Assembly: GCA_050949165.1 (NCBI GenBank)
Contig: JBMNFF010000012.1
Span: forward strand, 16,675-80,674
Direction: 5' to 3'
From: DAIOXA01 sp050949165
GTDB lineage: Bacteria > Bacillota > Proteinivoracia > UBA4975
Length of the DNA stretch: 64,000 nt
The stretch's first letter is position 1, and each line of letters begins with the position of its first letter. Of the stretch, positions 8,414-17,005 are shown in pieces. The position numbers and the translations under genes are program-made. The notes under the pieces are model-generated. The model was not told the DNA's origin. It saw only the letters and a list, made by a program, of their open reading frames with translations, and did no database searches.

Positions 8414-9373
8414 TTATCCCCCCAGCAGGGGTTGGTCAAAGTAAAAGAGGGCTTCGTTGATGGCGAAAATATCGTACTTGCCCTGGGTGATGAAGTACTG
8501 GATGATGACGTCAAAGAGCTGGCTGCGGGACAGGGTATAGCCGGCCCGCTCCAGCAAAACCTTGGTTTCCTGCAAGTTGAGTTCCAGGGCGATGGCCAGG
8601 GCCACAGCGGTCCTCTTGCTGGGGGTGTAGCCCCTGATGCTGCGAATCTTGGAAAACAGCTTGCGGTCGATATTGGCCCGCTTGTACACTTCCACATCGG
8701 TTTTGCCCTTGGCGTCGATGAGCCGAAAGAGGGTCTGGGCAAAGGACTCGTCCAGGTCCTGAATAATATCGTCCAGCCCCGCCGGTTTGGCCATCCTCTC
8801 GGTGACCGGCATGTACATGGGGCTTTCCAGGAGCTGCCGCTCCCCGACATAATGTTCATCCACATAGGCCTGGATTGGTTCCAGCAGTTCCTTGCCCGGA
8901 GCAAAGGCCTCCTTATCGAAGACCACCAGGTACACGTGCATGTCCTCCTCGGCCAGGAAGTCGGCGATTGCCCCGACGGCAATGTCCACTGCCTCGGCCA
9001 TGGGATATCCGTAAATTCCCGTGGAAATCAGGGGGAAGGCGATTGATTCGCAGCCGCACTCCCTGGCCAGCTTGAGAGAGTTGAGATAGCAATTTCGCAG
9101 CAGTTCTGCTTCTCCCTGCTGTCCGCCCTGCCAAATGGGCCCCACAGTGTGGATAATCCTTTTGGCGGGCAGGCGGTAGCCTTGGGTGGTGACGGCCTGC
9201 CCCGTCTCGCACCCGCCGATTGCCTCGCACTCTCGCTGTAACTCCTGGGGGCCCGCCGCGCGGAAAATCGCGCCGCAGACGCCTCCGCCCATTCTCAGGG
9301 CAGAATTGGCGGCGTTGACAATGGCGTCGACCCTCATCTTAGTGATGTCGTTCTCGACTATTTCCAGGGGCAT
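8414..9373 (-). CDS. Macrodomain ADP-ribose hydrolase with C-terminal helical domain
   Basis: A 319-residue protein. Residues 1-165 are a macrodomain: VDAIVNAANSALRMGGGVCG (adenine/ribose-binding loop), GYRLPAKRIIHTVGP and FPLISTGIYGYP (phosphate loop), as in O-acetyl-ADP-ribose deacetylases and mono-ADP-ribosylhydrolases (YmdB-like). Residues about 205-319 form an extra helical domain with a helix-turn-helix feel (RANIDRKLFSKIRSIRGY, PSKRTAVALAIALEL), a C-terminal extension I have seen associated with Firmicutes macrodomain proteins. ATG 9373 is chosen because GGAGG lies 9 bases upstream; the GTG three codons earlier is too close. The vWA gene follows. It probably removes ADP-ribose marks or metabolites in the cytosol. 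Confidence 0.85.
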   Translation of the reverse strand: MPLEIVENDITKMRVDAIVNAANSALRMGGGVCGAIFRAAGPQELQRECEAIGGCETGQAVTTQGYRLPAKRIIHTVGPIWQGGQQGEAELLRNCYLNSLKLARECGCESIAFPLISTGIYGYPMAEAVDIAVGAIADFLAEEDMHVYLVVFDKEAFAPGKELLEPIQAYVDEHYVGERQLLESPMYMPVTERMAKPAGLDDIIQDLDESFAQTLFRLIDAKGKTDVEVYKRANIDRKLFSKIRSIRGYTPSKRTAVALAIALELNLQETKVLLERAGYTLSRSQLFDVIIQYFITQGKYDIFAINEALFYFDQPLLGG

Positions 9374-9735
9374 GGGCAGCACCTCCGTTCAAATCTCCTG
9401 ATTATTTATTCTGAATCCCGCCGGGAAAGTCCTTTTTGCCGGAGGTGGAAACAGGACTTTCCCATGTCATACATCATCTCCAACGGGGTCTTACCTCTGC
9501 TGAAGTAGTTGGCGATTAATCCGGTGTGGCAAAACTCGGTGGCAAAAGCGAATATTGGATTTTATAAAGACCTATTCTGTTGAGCAAAAGCGACAGTTCT
9601 GCTATCTTGGTATTGTGACTAAAGCCTGGAAGGATTGCGATGGGGTTTGAGCAGGTGAATCACAAGCCACCTCGTGCGCGCAAAGATTGATTTGGACAAC
9701 TAATATACGATTTTTCTCGGAAGGAGTAGACGGTT
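9374..9735. other. Intergenic region with a possible gene remnant
   Basis: No intact gene is seen. On the minus strand from about 9555 down to a TAA at 9406-9408 there is a protein-like open stretch of roughly 50 codons (containing TGLIANYFSRGKTPLEMMYD) without a start, perhaps the C-terminal remnant of a regulator. The same part holds an 11-bp inverted repeat, GGGAAAGTCCT (9423-9433) and AGGACTTTCCC (9453-9463). The rest shows nothing I can name. Confidence 0.35.
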
Positions 9736-10467
9736 TTGATCGAGATCAAGGAACTTAGCAAGCGCTTTAAAAAAGTGCTGGCCGTGGACAGGATCAGCTT
9801 CAGGGTGGCCAGGGGGGAGATTGTCGGGCTGCTGGGAGAAAACGGCGCCGGCAAGACCACCACCCTGCGCATGCTGGCCACCATGCTAAAGCCCACGGAG
9901 GGCACGGCCCTGGTCAACGGCTATGACATCGTAAGGGACCAGGACGAGGTCCGGGGTGAGATCGGCATCCTCTTTGGCGGCGAAGTGGGCCTCTATGACC
10001 GGCTCACCGCCAGGGAAAACATCAGCTATTTTGCCGAGCTCAACGGCATGTCCAAAGTGGAAACCGAGAAGAGCATCCAGGAGCTGGTGCAGCTCTTGGA
10101 CATGGAGGAATACATTGACCGCCGGGTGGGCAAGTTCTCCCGAGGCATGAAGCAGAAGGTGGCCATAGCCCGCTCCATCGTCCACAAGCCTACGGTGATG
10201 CTCTTCGACGAGCCCACCGCCGGCTTGGATGTCACCGCTGCCCGAATCGTTCAGGACTTCATCATCCGCTGCAAGCGGGATAATAAGGCTATCATCTTCT
10301 CCAGCCACAGTATGGCGGAAGTGGAAAAGCTCTGCGACCGGATTGTGATGATCCACAGGGGCAGAATCTTGGAACAGGGCACTGTGGCAGAGCTGAAGGA
10401 AAAGTATCACCACGACAATATGGAAGAAATCTTTGTGCGCTTGGCAGGTGAGAACAATGGGCTTTAA
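9736..10467 (+). CDS. natA: ABC exporter ATP-binding protein (NatA-like)
   Basis: A 243-residue ABC ATPase with Walker A GENGAGKTT (about residues 35-43), signature FSRGMKQK, and Walker B VMLFDEPTAGLD, followed by the H-loop FSSHSMAE. It starts at TTG 9736 behind GGAAGGAG. The sequence and the ABC-2 permease next to it, of the kind carrying a large extracytoplasmic loop, match NatAB-type sodium/drug exporters. It overlaps the permease gene by 11 bases, so the two are translationally linked. The true substrate (Na+ or a small molecule) is not certain. Confidence 0.85.
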   Translation: MIEIKELSKRFKKVLAVDRISFRVARGEIVGLLGENGAGKTTTLRMLATMLKPTEGTALVNGYDIVRDQDEVRGEIGILFGGEVGLYDRLTARENISYFAELNGMSKVETEKSIQELVQLLDMEEYIDRRVGKFSRGMKQKVAIARSIVHKPTVMLFDEPTAGLDVTAARIVQDFIIRCKRDNKAIIFSSHSMAEVEKLCDRIVMIHRGRILEQGTVAELKEKYHHDNMEEIFVRLAGENNGL

Positions 10468-11639
10468 TATAATCAAGCTGGTATTCAAGAAGGAACTGAA
10501 GGATATCTTCCGGGACCGCAAGACCTTGATCACTGGCGTCCTCATCCCCATCATCATCTTCCCGCTGCTCTTTACCGTCATCGGCTTTAGCATGGACAAG
10601 TCCGCTGAGCAAGTGGAACAGAACCTGACGGTGGCCATTGCTGATGCCGGGAGCAGCGCCTTGGCCCAGTTCCTCAGGACCCAAGAGCAGTTAAAGTTAG
10701 TGGACTCCACAGATATCGAGGACGATATCAAAAGCGGCAAGATTCTGGTGGGCATCGAGATTCCCGCCGACTTTGACGCCAAGGTCGGGGCCGAGGAGCC
10801 GGCAGATTTGGTCCTGGCCTATGACAATGCCAGCCAGCCCTCCCAGATGGCCATGGGCATTGTGGAGGGTCTGGTCAATGCGTATTCCAAGGCCATTGTC
10901 CAGCAGCGGCTGGAGAGCAGGAATATCAGCGGTGACCTCCTGACCCCGGTTCTGATCGAGACCAGGACCATGGTGGCCGAGGAGGAGGGCTTTGGCAAAT
11001 TCATGCTCTCCCTGCTGCTCCCCCTGATGCTGGTCATCTTTAGCATAACCGGGCCCATGGCCGCCGCCGTGGATCTGGGCGCCGGCGAGAAGGAGCGGGG
11101 CACCCTGGAGCCCTTGCTGACCACCAAGGCGGGGCGCTTGTCCCTGCTCTGGGGCAAGTTTGCCGCCATTACTGTCATGGGGGTGCTGGGCACCATGGCG
11201 TCCTCTGCTGGGCCTCTTCCTGTCCATGCAGCAGGAAGGGGGTTTGTTCCAGGGCAGCGCTGCCACGGTGGAACCCTTTACCCTCGTCCTCATCGGGATT
11301 GTGACGCTGCTTCTGACCATGGTCTTCGGAGCTCTGGAGCTGGCTATCAGCATCTACGCTCGTTCCTTTAAAGAGGCCCAGACCTACATTTCGCCCTTGA
11401 TGATGATATCCTTTGTCCCCACTTACGCCACCTATATGCTGGATGCCAAGAATATCGAGACCTTCTACTTCCACATTCCCCTGGCCAATATCTCCTGCAT
11501 CCTCAAGGAATTCCTGGCCGGAATCTACAACTACACCCATATCGGCATCACCTTTGCCTGGGTTATCGTGTATATCGTGGGGGCGGTGCTCTTTGCCCGC
11601 TACATGTTCAGCAAGGAAGAGGTAATCTTCCGCACCTAG
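10457..11639 (+). pseudogene. natB: ABC-2 permease (NatB-like), frameshifted
   Basis: Membrane partner of the ATPase, about 394 residues when the frames are joined. The first frame (10457 to about 11195) gives an N-terminal membrane helix (LITGVLIPIIIFPLLFTVIG), a large extracytoplasmic region, and the LGAGEKERGTLEPLLTT loop typical of NatB. The second frame (to 11639) gives the remaining membrane helices. Dropping one base near 11198 (coding GCGTCCTCTG to GCGTCCCTG-like) restores TMASLLGLFLSMQQ. It is either a recent frameshift or a sequence error. ATG 10457 has AGGTGAG upstream and overlaps natA. Confidence 0.8.
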
Positions 11640-11690
11640 AAGGAGGCCAGGAACCCCACCTCTATGCATAGGGACGGGTTTCCGGATACA

Positions 11691-11726
11691 ACAGGGGGGC
11701 ATTTGCGGCAGCCCCCTGTATCTTTA
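11691..11726 (+). terminator. Terminator after the NatAB-like operon
   Basis: Stem ACAGGGGG (11691-11698) with CCCCCTGT (11712-11719), extended by flanking GATA/TATC pairing and followed by a T-rich stretch. Just upstream (11669-11682) lies a degenerate copy of the GGGACGG repeat. Confidence 0.6.
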
Positions 11727-11793
11727 TTGGACAGGACTTTTTTAGATAGGTGTCCATACTATTCTTAGGCTAAATTTGTAAGGGGGGGCTGTT

Positions 11794-12636
11794 ATGGCAC
11801 TCATGTGCGTGGGGGCTATGCTGGGGGACATCGCGGGCTCTCAATATGAGTGGCACAATATCAAGCACAAGCCCCAGGAACTGATTACCAGCAATAGCTC
11901 CTTCACCGACGATACCGTGTTGACCTATGCCATTGCCCTGGGAACCATGGCTGGCTTGGAAAGGGTAGACCGGAAAACCCTCCTGACCGACGGCAGCGCC
12001 CAGAAAATAGTCAGCGCGGAGATTGCCCGGTCAGTCAAGGCTTTAGCCCGCAGTTACCCCGATGCCGGTTATGGAGGTTCTTTTCTGCGCTGGCTCCACT
12101 CCGATACATTTGATCCCTATGGCAGCTGGGGAAATGGTTCGGCCATGCGGGCTTCCTTTCCCGGCTGGGTGGCATATTCTTTGGCGGAAGCTGAACTATT
12201 AGGCCGCCTCTCGGCGGAAGTTACCCATAACCACCCATTGGGCATCAAGGGGGCTGTAGTAGTAGCAGGGGGCATTTTCCTCCTGCGCCAAGGCCGGAGC
12301 AAGGCGGAGCTGGCTGCCTATGTCCAGCAGTACTACCATATCCCTTCCCTGGACGAGATTCGGCCCGGCTACGCATTTGACGTGAGTTGTGAGGGCTCTG
12401 TTCCCCAGGCCATTGCCGCCTTCCTGGAAGGGACGAGCTTTGAAGATGTCCTGAGATTAGCTATATCCATTGGCGGCGACAGCGACACCATTGCTGCTAT
12501 TGCCGGGAGTATAGCAGAGGCGGCCTATCCTGTGCCTCTGCCCTTGCTTGAGCGGGGACTGGCCAAGTTGGACAATTTTTTGCGGGAAACAGTTGAGCGG
12601 GTATCAGGCTATCTCAAGATAAAGGCGCGGAGGTGA
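11794..12636 (+). CDS. ADP-ribosylglycohydrolase family protein
   Basis: A 280-residue DraG-like hydrolase. The dinuclear metal site is visible as SFTDDTVLTYA near residues 45-55 and GGDSDTIAAIAGSIAEA near 228-244, with GNGSAMR in between. The family removes ADP-ribose from proteins or nucleic acids, or cleaves O-acetyl-ADP-ribose, in the cytosol. The ATG follows AAGGGGGGG. Its stop overlaps a GTG of the PHP gene, so the two are probably co-translated. No nitrogenase genes are in view, so regulation of dinitrogenase reductase is not implied. Confidence 0.88.
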   Translation: MALMCVGAMLGDIAGSQYEWHNIKHKPQELITSNSSFTDDTVLTYAIALGTMAGLERVDRKTLLTDGSAQKIVSAEIARSVKALARSYPDAGYGGSFLRWLHSDTFDPYGSWGNGSAMRASFPGWVAYSLAEAELLGRLSAEVTHNHPLGIKGAVVVAGGIFLLRQGRSKAELAAYVQQYYHIPSLDEIRPGYAFDVSCEGSVPQAIAAFLEGTSFEDVLRLAISIGGDSDTIAAIAGSIAEAAYPVPLPLLERGLAKLDNFLRETVERVSGYLKIKARR

Positions 12637-12641
12637 GGGAA

Positions 12642-13529
12642 GTGGCCAATGAACTGGACCTGCACATGCATTCCAGCATCAGCATCGACGGTGAGTACTC
12701 GCCGGCAGAATTGATGCAGCTCTGCCGGGCCAGGGGCTTAAAGACGGTGGCCCTGACGGACCACAATACCATGGAGGGAATTGCCGAAGCCCGGGAGGCA
12801 GCCGAAGCCCTGGGCTTAGAATTAATCCCCGGCATTGAACTGGATTGCCAGTTCCAGGGGGTAAATGTGCACCTGCTGGGGTATGGAATTCAGCCCAGCC
12901 AAGGATTGGCAGCCTATGGGCAGGACCTCATAGAGCAGGAGCAAGCTGCCTCTTCGGTGCGGATCCGGTTGGTCCAAGAACTGGGTATCTCCCTGGATGT
13001 GGATCAGGTAAGGGCCCTCTCTCGCCAGGGAATAGTGACCGGGGAGGTAATTGCAGAGGTGGCCCTAGGGGATAAGAGGAACCTCCATAACCCACTGCTG
13101 GCGCCCTACCGGGAAGGGGGGGCGCGCAGCGATAACCCCTATGTGAATTTTTATTGGGACACCTGCGCCCAGGGGAAGCCGGCTTATGTTCCCGTGGAAT
13201 TCATCAGCCTTGCGGAAGCGGTGCGCTTGGTCAAAGAGGCCGGCGGCTTTCCGGTGCTGGCCCATCCCGGCATCAATATCGGTGTCAATGGGGACTTGCT
13301 TCGAGGCATAGTCGGTTGCGGCGTTGAAGGTATAGAGGTATACAGCAGCTATCACGATGCCGCTACCGTTGCCTATTATAAAGCACAGGCGGAAGCCTAT
13401 AACTTACTGAAAACCCTGGGCAGCGATTTTCATGGTAAGACCAAGCCTGCCGTCCAATTGGGAGGCATAGACTGCCCCGAGGAAGCGGCAATCAGTGCAG
13501 GCATCCGCCGGGCGCTGGGATCTCGATAG
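12642..13529 (+). CDS. PHP-domain phosphoesterase (TrpH/RnaAM-like)
   Basis: A 295-residue PHP protein. The metal-binding motifs are present in order: DLHMHSS near the start, TDHNTMEG, PGIELDC, FPVLAHPG, and LGSDFHGK near the end. The family dephosphorylates 3',5'-nucleoside bisphosphates and trims short RNAs. GTG 12642 is preferred because GGAGG ends 8 bases upstream; GTG 12633 would overlap the stop of the upstream gene. It shares an operon with the ADP-ribosylglycohydrolase; both act on phosphorylated ribose compounds, which may or may not be meaningful. A hairpin and six T's follow the stop. Confidence 0.88.
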   Translation: MANELDLHMHSSISIDGEYSPAELMQLCRARGLKTVALTDHNTMEGIAEAREAAEALGLELIPGIELDCQFQGVNVHLLGYGIQPSQGLAAYGQDLIEQEQAASSVRIRLVQELGISLDVDQVRALSRQGIVTGEVIAEVALGDKRNLHNPLLAPYREGGARSDNPYVNFYWDTCAQGKPAYVPVEFISLAEAVRLVKEAGGFPVLAHPGINIGVNGDLLRGIVGCGVEGIEVYSSYHDAATVAYYKAQAEAYNLLKTLGSDFHGKTKPAVQLGGIDCPEEAAISAGIRRALGSR

Positions 13530-13556
13530 GGGCCTCTACTGGCCTCCCTCTTTTTT
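13529..13556 (+). terminator. Terminator after the PHP gene
   Basis: Stem GGGGCC/GGCCTC (13529-13534 with 13541-13546, one wobble pair), then a six-T run at 13551-13556. Confidence 0.6.
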
Positions 13557-13606
13557 AGAGCGCAATTCTTTATCCCCGGTTTTGGAACAATACAAATAGG
13601 GGTTCA

Positions 13607-13615
13607 TGCTATAAT
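13607..13615 (+). promoter_or_regulatory. Extended -10 promoter before cobO
   Basis: TGC followed by a perfect TATAAT (13610-13615), 35 bases before the cobO start. No good -35 is seen, which fits an extended -10 promoter. Confidence 0.5.
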
Positions 13616-13649
13616 CAGAGCTGAGAGTAAGAGCTGAAAGGAGATTGCC

Positions 13650-14237
13650 ATGAGCTTCAGAGGATATGTCCAGGTGTACACCGGCAACGGCAAAGGCAAG
13701 ACCACCGCCGCCATGGGCTTGGCCCTTCGGGCCCTGGGGGCGGGCAAGAAGGTCTTGTTCATGCAGTTTATGAAGGCCAGGGGCTACAGTGAACACAAGA
13801 TGCTGGAAGAACTGTCCCCCAATCTCACCTTAAAGACCCTGGGCAAGCCCTTCTTTGTCATCGAGGAAGGGGCCATGCCCGAGGAAGAACTGGCCAAGTG
13901 GCGCAAGCAGGCGGTAATCTTTCCCCCGGGGCAACCGCCGGCAGAGTATGTCCAGTTGATGAAGGAAGGCCTGGATATGGCCCGGGAGGCGCTGAGGGGA
14001 AAAGAATACCAGCTGGTGGTCCTGGACGAACTGGTGGTGGCCCTGCACTTTGGCCTGGTCCAGTGGGAAGATATCTGCTCCCTCATCGACCAAAAAAGCC
14101 ATGATGTCGAACTGGTCTTGACGGGAAGGGGCGCCCCGCCCGAACTGATAGAGAAAGCCGACCTGGTCACCGAGATGCGGGAAATCAAGCATTACTTTAC
14201 CCAGGGAGTCCAAGCCCGCCGGGGTATCGAGAACTAG
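13650..14237 (+). CDS. cobO: Cob(I)alamin adenosyltransferase (CobO/BtuR type)
   Basis: A 195-residue enzyme that transfers the 5'-deoxyadenosyl group of ATP to cob(I)alamin or cobinamide, giving the coenzyme form. The P-loop is GNGKGKTTAA at about residues 13-22, followed by the family blocks KVLFMQFMKARGYSEH, VLDELVVALHFG and VELVLTGRGAPPELIEKADLVTEM. Length matches the family. AAAGGAG lies ahead of the ATG. No other corrin genes are nearby, which suggests salvage rather than de novo synthesis. The map gene follows after 14 bases. Confidence 0.95.
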   Translation: MSFRGYVQVYTGNGKGKTTAAMGLALRALGAGKKVLFMQFMKARGYSEHKMLEELSPNLTLKTLGKPFFVIEEGAMPEEELAKWRKQAVIFPPGQPPAEYVQLMKEGLDMAREALRGKEYQLVVLDELVVALHFGLVQWEDICSLIDQKSHDVELVLTGRGAPPELIEKADLVTEMREIKHYFTQGVQARRGIEN

Positions 14238-14251
14238 AGAGAAGCGGTTGC

Positions 14252-15127
14252 ATGGAAAAAAAGCTGGGAAGGAATGAACCATGTTGGTGCGGCAGCGGCC
14301 AAAAATACAAGCAATGCCATGCCGCCATGGACGAGAAGATCCATCAGTATGATAAGCAGGGGTGTATCGTGCCGCCCCGGGAGATTATCAAGAACTCCCG
14401 ACAGATTGCCGCTATCCGCCAAAGCGCCCTGGTCAATATCGCCGTTCTCGATTATGTGGCTGAACAGATTGGGGAAGGGATGACCACCGAAGAGATCGAC
14501 CAGTTGGTCTATCAGAAGACCAAGGAGTTGGGGGGGATTCCCGCACCCCTGGACTATCAGGGCTACCCCAAGAGTGTCTGCACCTCCGTCAATGATCAGG
14601 TCTGCCACGGCATTCCCTCGGACCAGGTGGTTCTGAAGAGCGGCGATATAATCAATGTCGATGTCTCCACCATCTTGAACGGCTACTTTTCCGATTCCTC
14701 GCGGATGTTCTGTATCGGTGAGGTGGACCCGGCGAAGGAAGCCTTGGTGCAGGTGGTGCGGGAATGTGTCGAGGCGGGCCTGGCTCAGGTACGGCCCTGG
14801 GGCTTTTTGGGAGATGTGGGCCATGCCGTCCAGGTTCATGCTGAGGAAAACGGCTACTCGGTGGTCAGAGAATTCGGCGGCCACGGTGTAGGCCTGGAAT
14901 TTCACGAGGAACCTTGGGTGAGCTTTGTGGCCAAGCCCAATACCGGCATGCTGATGGTGCCGGGGATGATCTTTACCATCGAACCCATGATCAATATGGG
15001 CAAGCCGGATATTTTCCTGGACCGGGGCAACGGCTGGACCGCCTATACCGCCGACGGCCTGCCCTCGGCCCAGTGGGAGATCATGGTCCTGGTTACCGAG
15101 GACGGCTGCGAAGTCCTGGCCTATTAG
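14252..15127 (+). CDS. map: Methionine aminopeptidase type I with SEC-C motif
   Basis: A 291-residue enzyme that removes the initiator methionine from nascent proteins. The first 25 residues are a SEC-C zinc motif (GRNEPCWCGSGQKYKQCH), which in this subfamily may guide it to the ribosome. The catalytic domain has the five metal ligands: two Asp in NVDVSTILNGYFSDSS, His in GHGVGLEFHEEP, Glu in FTIEPM and Glu in AQWEIMVLVTEDG. It follows cobO by 14 bases with a weak ribosome site (GAGAG), so it may be co-transcribed. A terminator lies after it. Confidence 0.95.
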   Translation: MEKKLGRNEPCWCGSGQKYKQCHAAMDEKIHQYDKQGCIVPPREIIKNSRQIAAIRQSALVNIAVLDYVAEQIGEGMTTEEIDQLVYQKTKELGGIPAPLDYQGYPKSVCTSVNDQVCHGIPSDQVVLKSGDIINVDVSTILNGYFSDSSRMFCIGEVDPAKEALVQVVRECVEAGLAQVRPWGFLGDVGHAVQVHAEENGYSVVREFGGHGVGLEFHEEPWVSFVAKPNTGMLMVPGMIFTIEPMINMGKPDIFLDRGNGWTAYTADGLPSAQWEIMVLVTEDGCEVLAY

Positions 15128-15203
15128 GATTTGGATAGCCCTCTGCAGATTCATCCTCATTACTCCGCCAGTTCCAGATTAAGTAAATATTCCTGCCGAC
15201 CTT

Positions 15204-15226
15204 TCCCTCCAAAGAGGGATTTTTTT
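15204..15226 (+). terminator. Rho-independent terminator after map
   Basis: Stem TCCCTC/GAGGGA with loop CAAA, followed by a seven-T run. Confidence 0.85.
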
Positions 15227-15337
15227 ATTAAGCCAGAAATATCTATATGGGGTTTGAGTTTAGCCCCCGGCCCGATTAGGAAGGGAGCTTTTACCCTACA
15301 CTATGGTAAGGGAAACAAATTTTTAGGGTGGAATAGA

Positions 15338-16768
15338 ATGAATAGGTACGATTGCATTGTTGTTGGCGCCGGACCGGCTGGAATCTTCGCTTGTTACGAA
15401 CTCTCTCTGCGTTCTCCGGGAATCCGGGTGTTGCTCCTGGAGAAGGGCAATGACTTATTCCATAGGAGCTGTCCAATTATCCAGGGCAAGGTTCAGTTCT
15501 GCCCCCTGCCTGGGGGCAATAAAACCTATCCCGGCTGCCAGCCCGCTTGCTCCATCACCAATGGTTTCGGGGGCGCCGGCGCCTGGAGCGACGGCAAATT
15601 TAACATCACCACCGAGTTCGGGGGGTGGATGACCGATTATCTCAGCACCGCCCAGGTCTTAGAGCTCCTGGAATATGTGGACAAAATTAACCTGGAGCAC
15701 GGCGCCACCCCGGAGATCACCAATCCCAATACCGAGGCCGTGCGCAAAATAGAGGCCCGGGCCTATGCCGCAGGGCTCAAATTGTTGCGAGCCAAGGTGA
15801 GGCACCTGGGCACCGAGTACAATATTAAAATTCTCAAATCTGTATACGAGTACCTCAGGGACAAAGTCGAGATGCGCTTCCGCACCGCGGTGGCGGACAT
15901 CATCACCGTCCGGGAGGATGGGGCCCTGAGGGTAAAGGGCGTTATCACCCAGGACGGTGAGGAATACCTGAGCGATTTTGTCTTTATCGCCCCAGGTCGA
16001 GATGGTTCCGGCTGGTTGACGGACATCCTCGGTCGGCGAAAAATACCCATGTACAATAACCAAGTGGATGTGGGAGTCCGGGTCGAGACCTCCGACATAG
16101 TCATGCGGGAAATCAATGAGAACCTCTACGAAGGGAAGTTCATCTACAATACTTCAGTGGGCACCCAGGTGCGGACCTTTTGCAGCAATCCCTCCGGCCA
16201 TGTCGTGGTGGAAAACCACAGCGGCGTGATTGCCGCCAACGGCCATGCGTACAACGATCCCAGTCTGGGCTCGGGCAATACCAACTTCGCCCTCCTGGTT
16301 TCCCACAGGTTTACCGAACCCTTTAACAAGCCCAATGAGTATGCCAGGGAAATCTGCCGGCGAGCCAACGATCTCTCCAGCGGCGGCTTGATTATCCAGA
16401 AGTTTGGCGATATCATGCGGGGCAGGCGCTCCACCGAAAAGCGGATTCAGGAGGGCTTTATCGAGCCGACTCTCAAGGAAGCTGTCCCCGGGGATCTGGG
16501 CCTGGTCTTGCCCTACACCACCATGAAGAGCCTGATCGAGATGACCCATGCCCTGGACAAGGTCACCCCGGGCATCGCCTCGGATCACACCCTCTTCTAC
16601 GGAGTGGAGGCAAAGTTCTATTCAGCCCGTCCCAAGTTAACGGTGGAGCTGGAGACCGAGGTCAAGGGACTCTACTGCGGCGGAGACGGCGCCGGCATCA
16701 CCAGGGGGCTGGCCCAGGCCGGAGCCTCCGGGGTCTGGGTGGCCAGGTGCATCTTAGATAAGATGTAG
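15338..16768 (+). CDS. FAD-dependent dehydrogenase (COG2509 type)
   Basis: A 476-residue flavoprotein. It starts with the dinucleotide-binding fingerprint CIVVGAGPAGIFACYELS and ends with the FAD-closing motif GLYCGGDGAGITRGLAQAGASG. A cysteine cluster follows the N-terminal domain (CPIIQGKVQFC, YPGCQPAC), typical of this family of uncharacterised FAD dehydrogenases. ATG 15338 has AGGGTGG upstream; longer readings start inside the map terminator region. It stands alone, flanked by terminators. The reaction is unknown. Confidence 0.88.
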   Translation: MNRYDCIVVGAGPAGIFACYELSLRSPGIRVLLLEKGNDLFHRSCPIIQGKVQFCPLPGGNKTYPGCQPACSITNGFGGAGAWSDGKFNITTEFGGWMTDYLSTAQVLELLEYVDKINLEHGATPEITNPNTEAVRKIEARAYAAGLKLLRAKVRHLGTEYNIKILKSVYEYLRDKVEMRFRTAVADIITVREDGALRVKGVITQDGEEYLSDFVFIAPGRDGSGWLTDILGRRKIPMYNNQVDVGVRVETSDIVMREINENLYEGKFIYNTSVGTQVRTFCSNPSGHVVVENHSGVIAANGHAYNDPSLGSGNTNFALLVSHRFTEPFNKPNEYAREICRRANDLSSGGLIIQKFGDIMRGRRSTEKRIQEGFIEPTLKEAVPGDLGLVLPYTTMKSLIEMTHALDKVTPGIASDHTLFYGVEAKFYSARPKLTVELETEVKGLYCGGDGAGITRGLAQAGASGVWVARCILDKM

Positions 16769-16804
16769 GGGGCGGCTTGTGCCCCTCGCCTGATAGATTA
16801 AATC

Positions 16805-16835
16805 CCTGCAGGTGGGAGGAAATCCCGCCTGCAGG
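16805..16835 (+). terminator. Hairpin after the FAD dehydrogenase (first of two)
   Basis: A 13-bp stem (16805-16817 with 16823-16835, one wobble pair) and loop GGAAA. It is directly followed by a second hairpin. Confidence 0.5.
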
Positions 16836-16841
16836 CTACAA

Positions 16842-16868
16842 AAGACGGGGCCGGTTGGGCCCCGTCTT
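16842..16868 (+). terminator. Terminator after the FAD dehydrogenase (second)
   Basis: Perfect 11-bp stem AAGACGGGGCC/GGCCCCGTCTT with loop GGTTG; the 3' arm ends in TTTA. Confidence 0.75.
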
Positions 16869-17005
16869 TAGTTAAAGCTTTGTTCGGTGTGCAAAAATAA
16901 AGGAAATTCGCTGTGGGTACACGAATATAATTATCCGAGGTGGAGTAGCAACATCCAGATTAGCTGGCCACTCAGTACCAAAGACCATATAAGGAGGGGA
17001 TATTA

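Noticed and set aside
11794..12636. ADP-ribosylglycohydrolase as a nitrogenase regulator (DraG)
   Set aside because: No nif or draT genes are in the window; the wider family acts on many ADP-ribosylated substrates.
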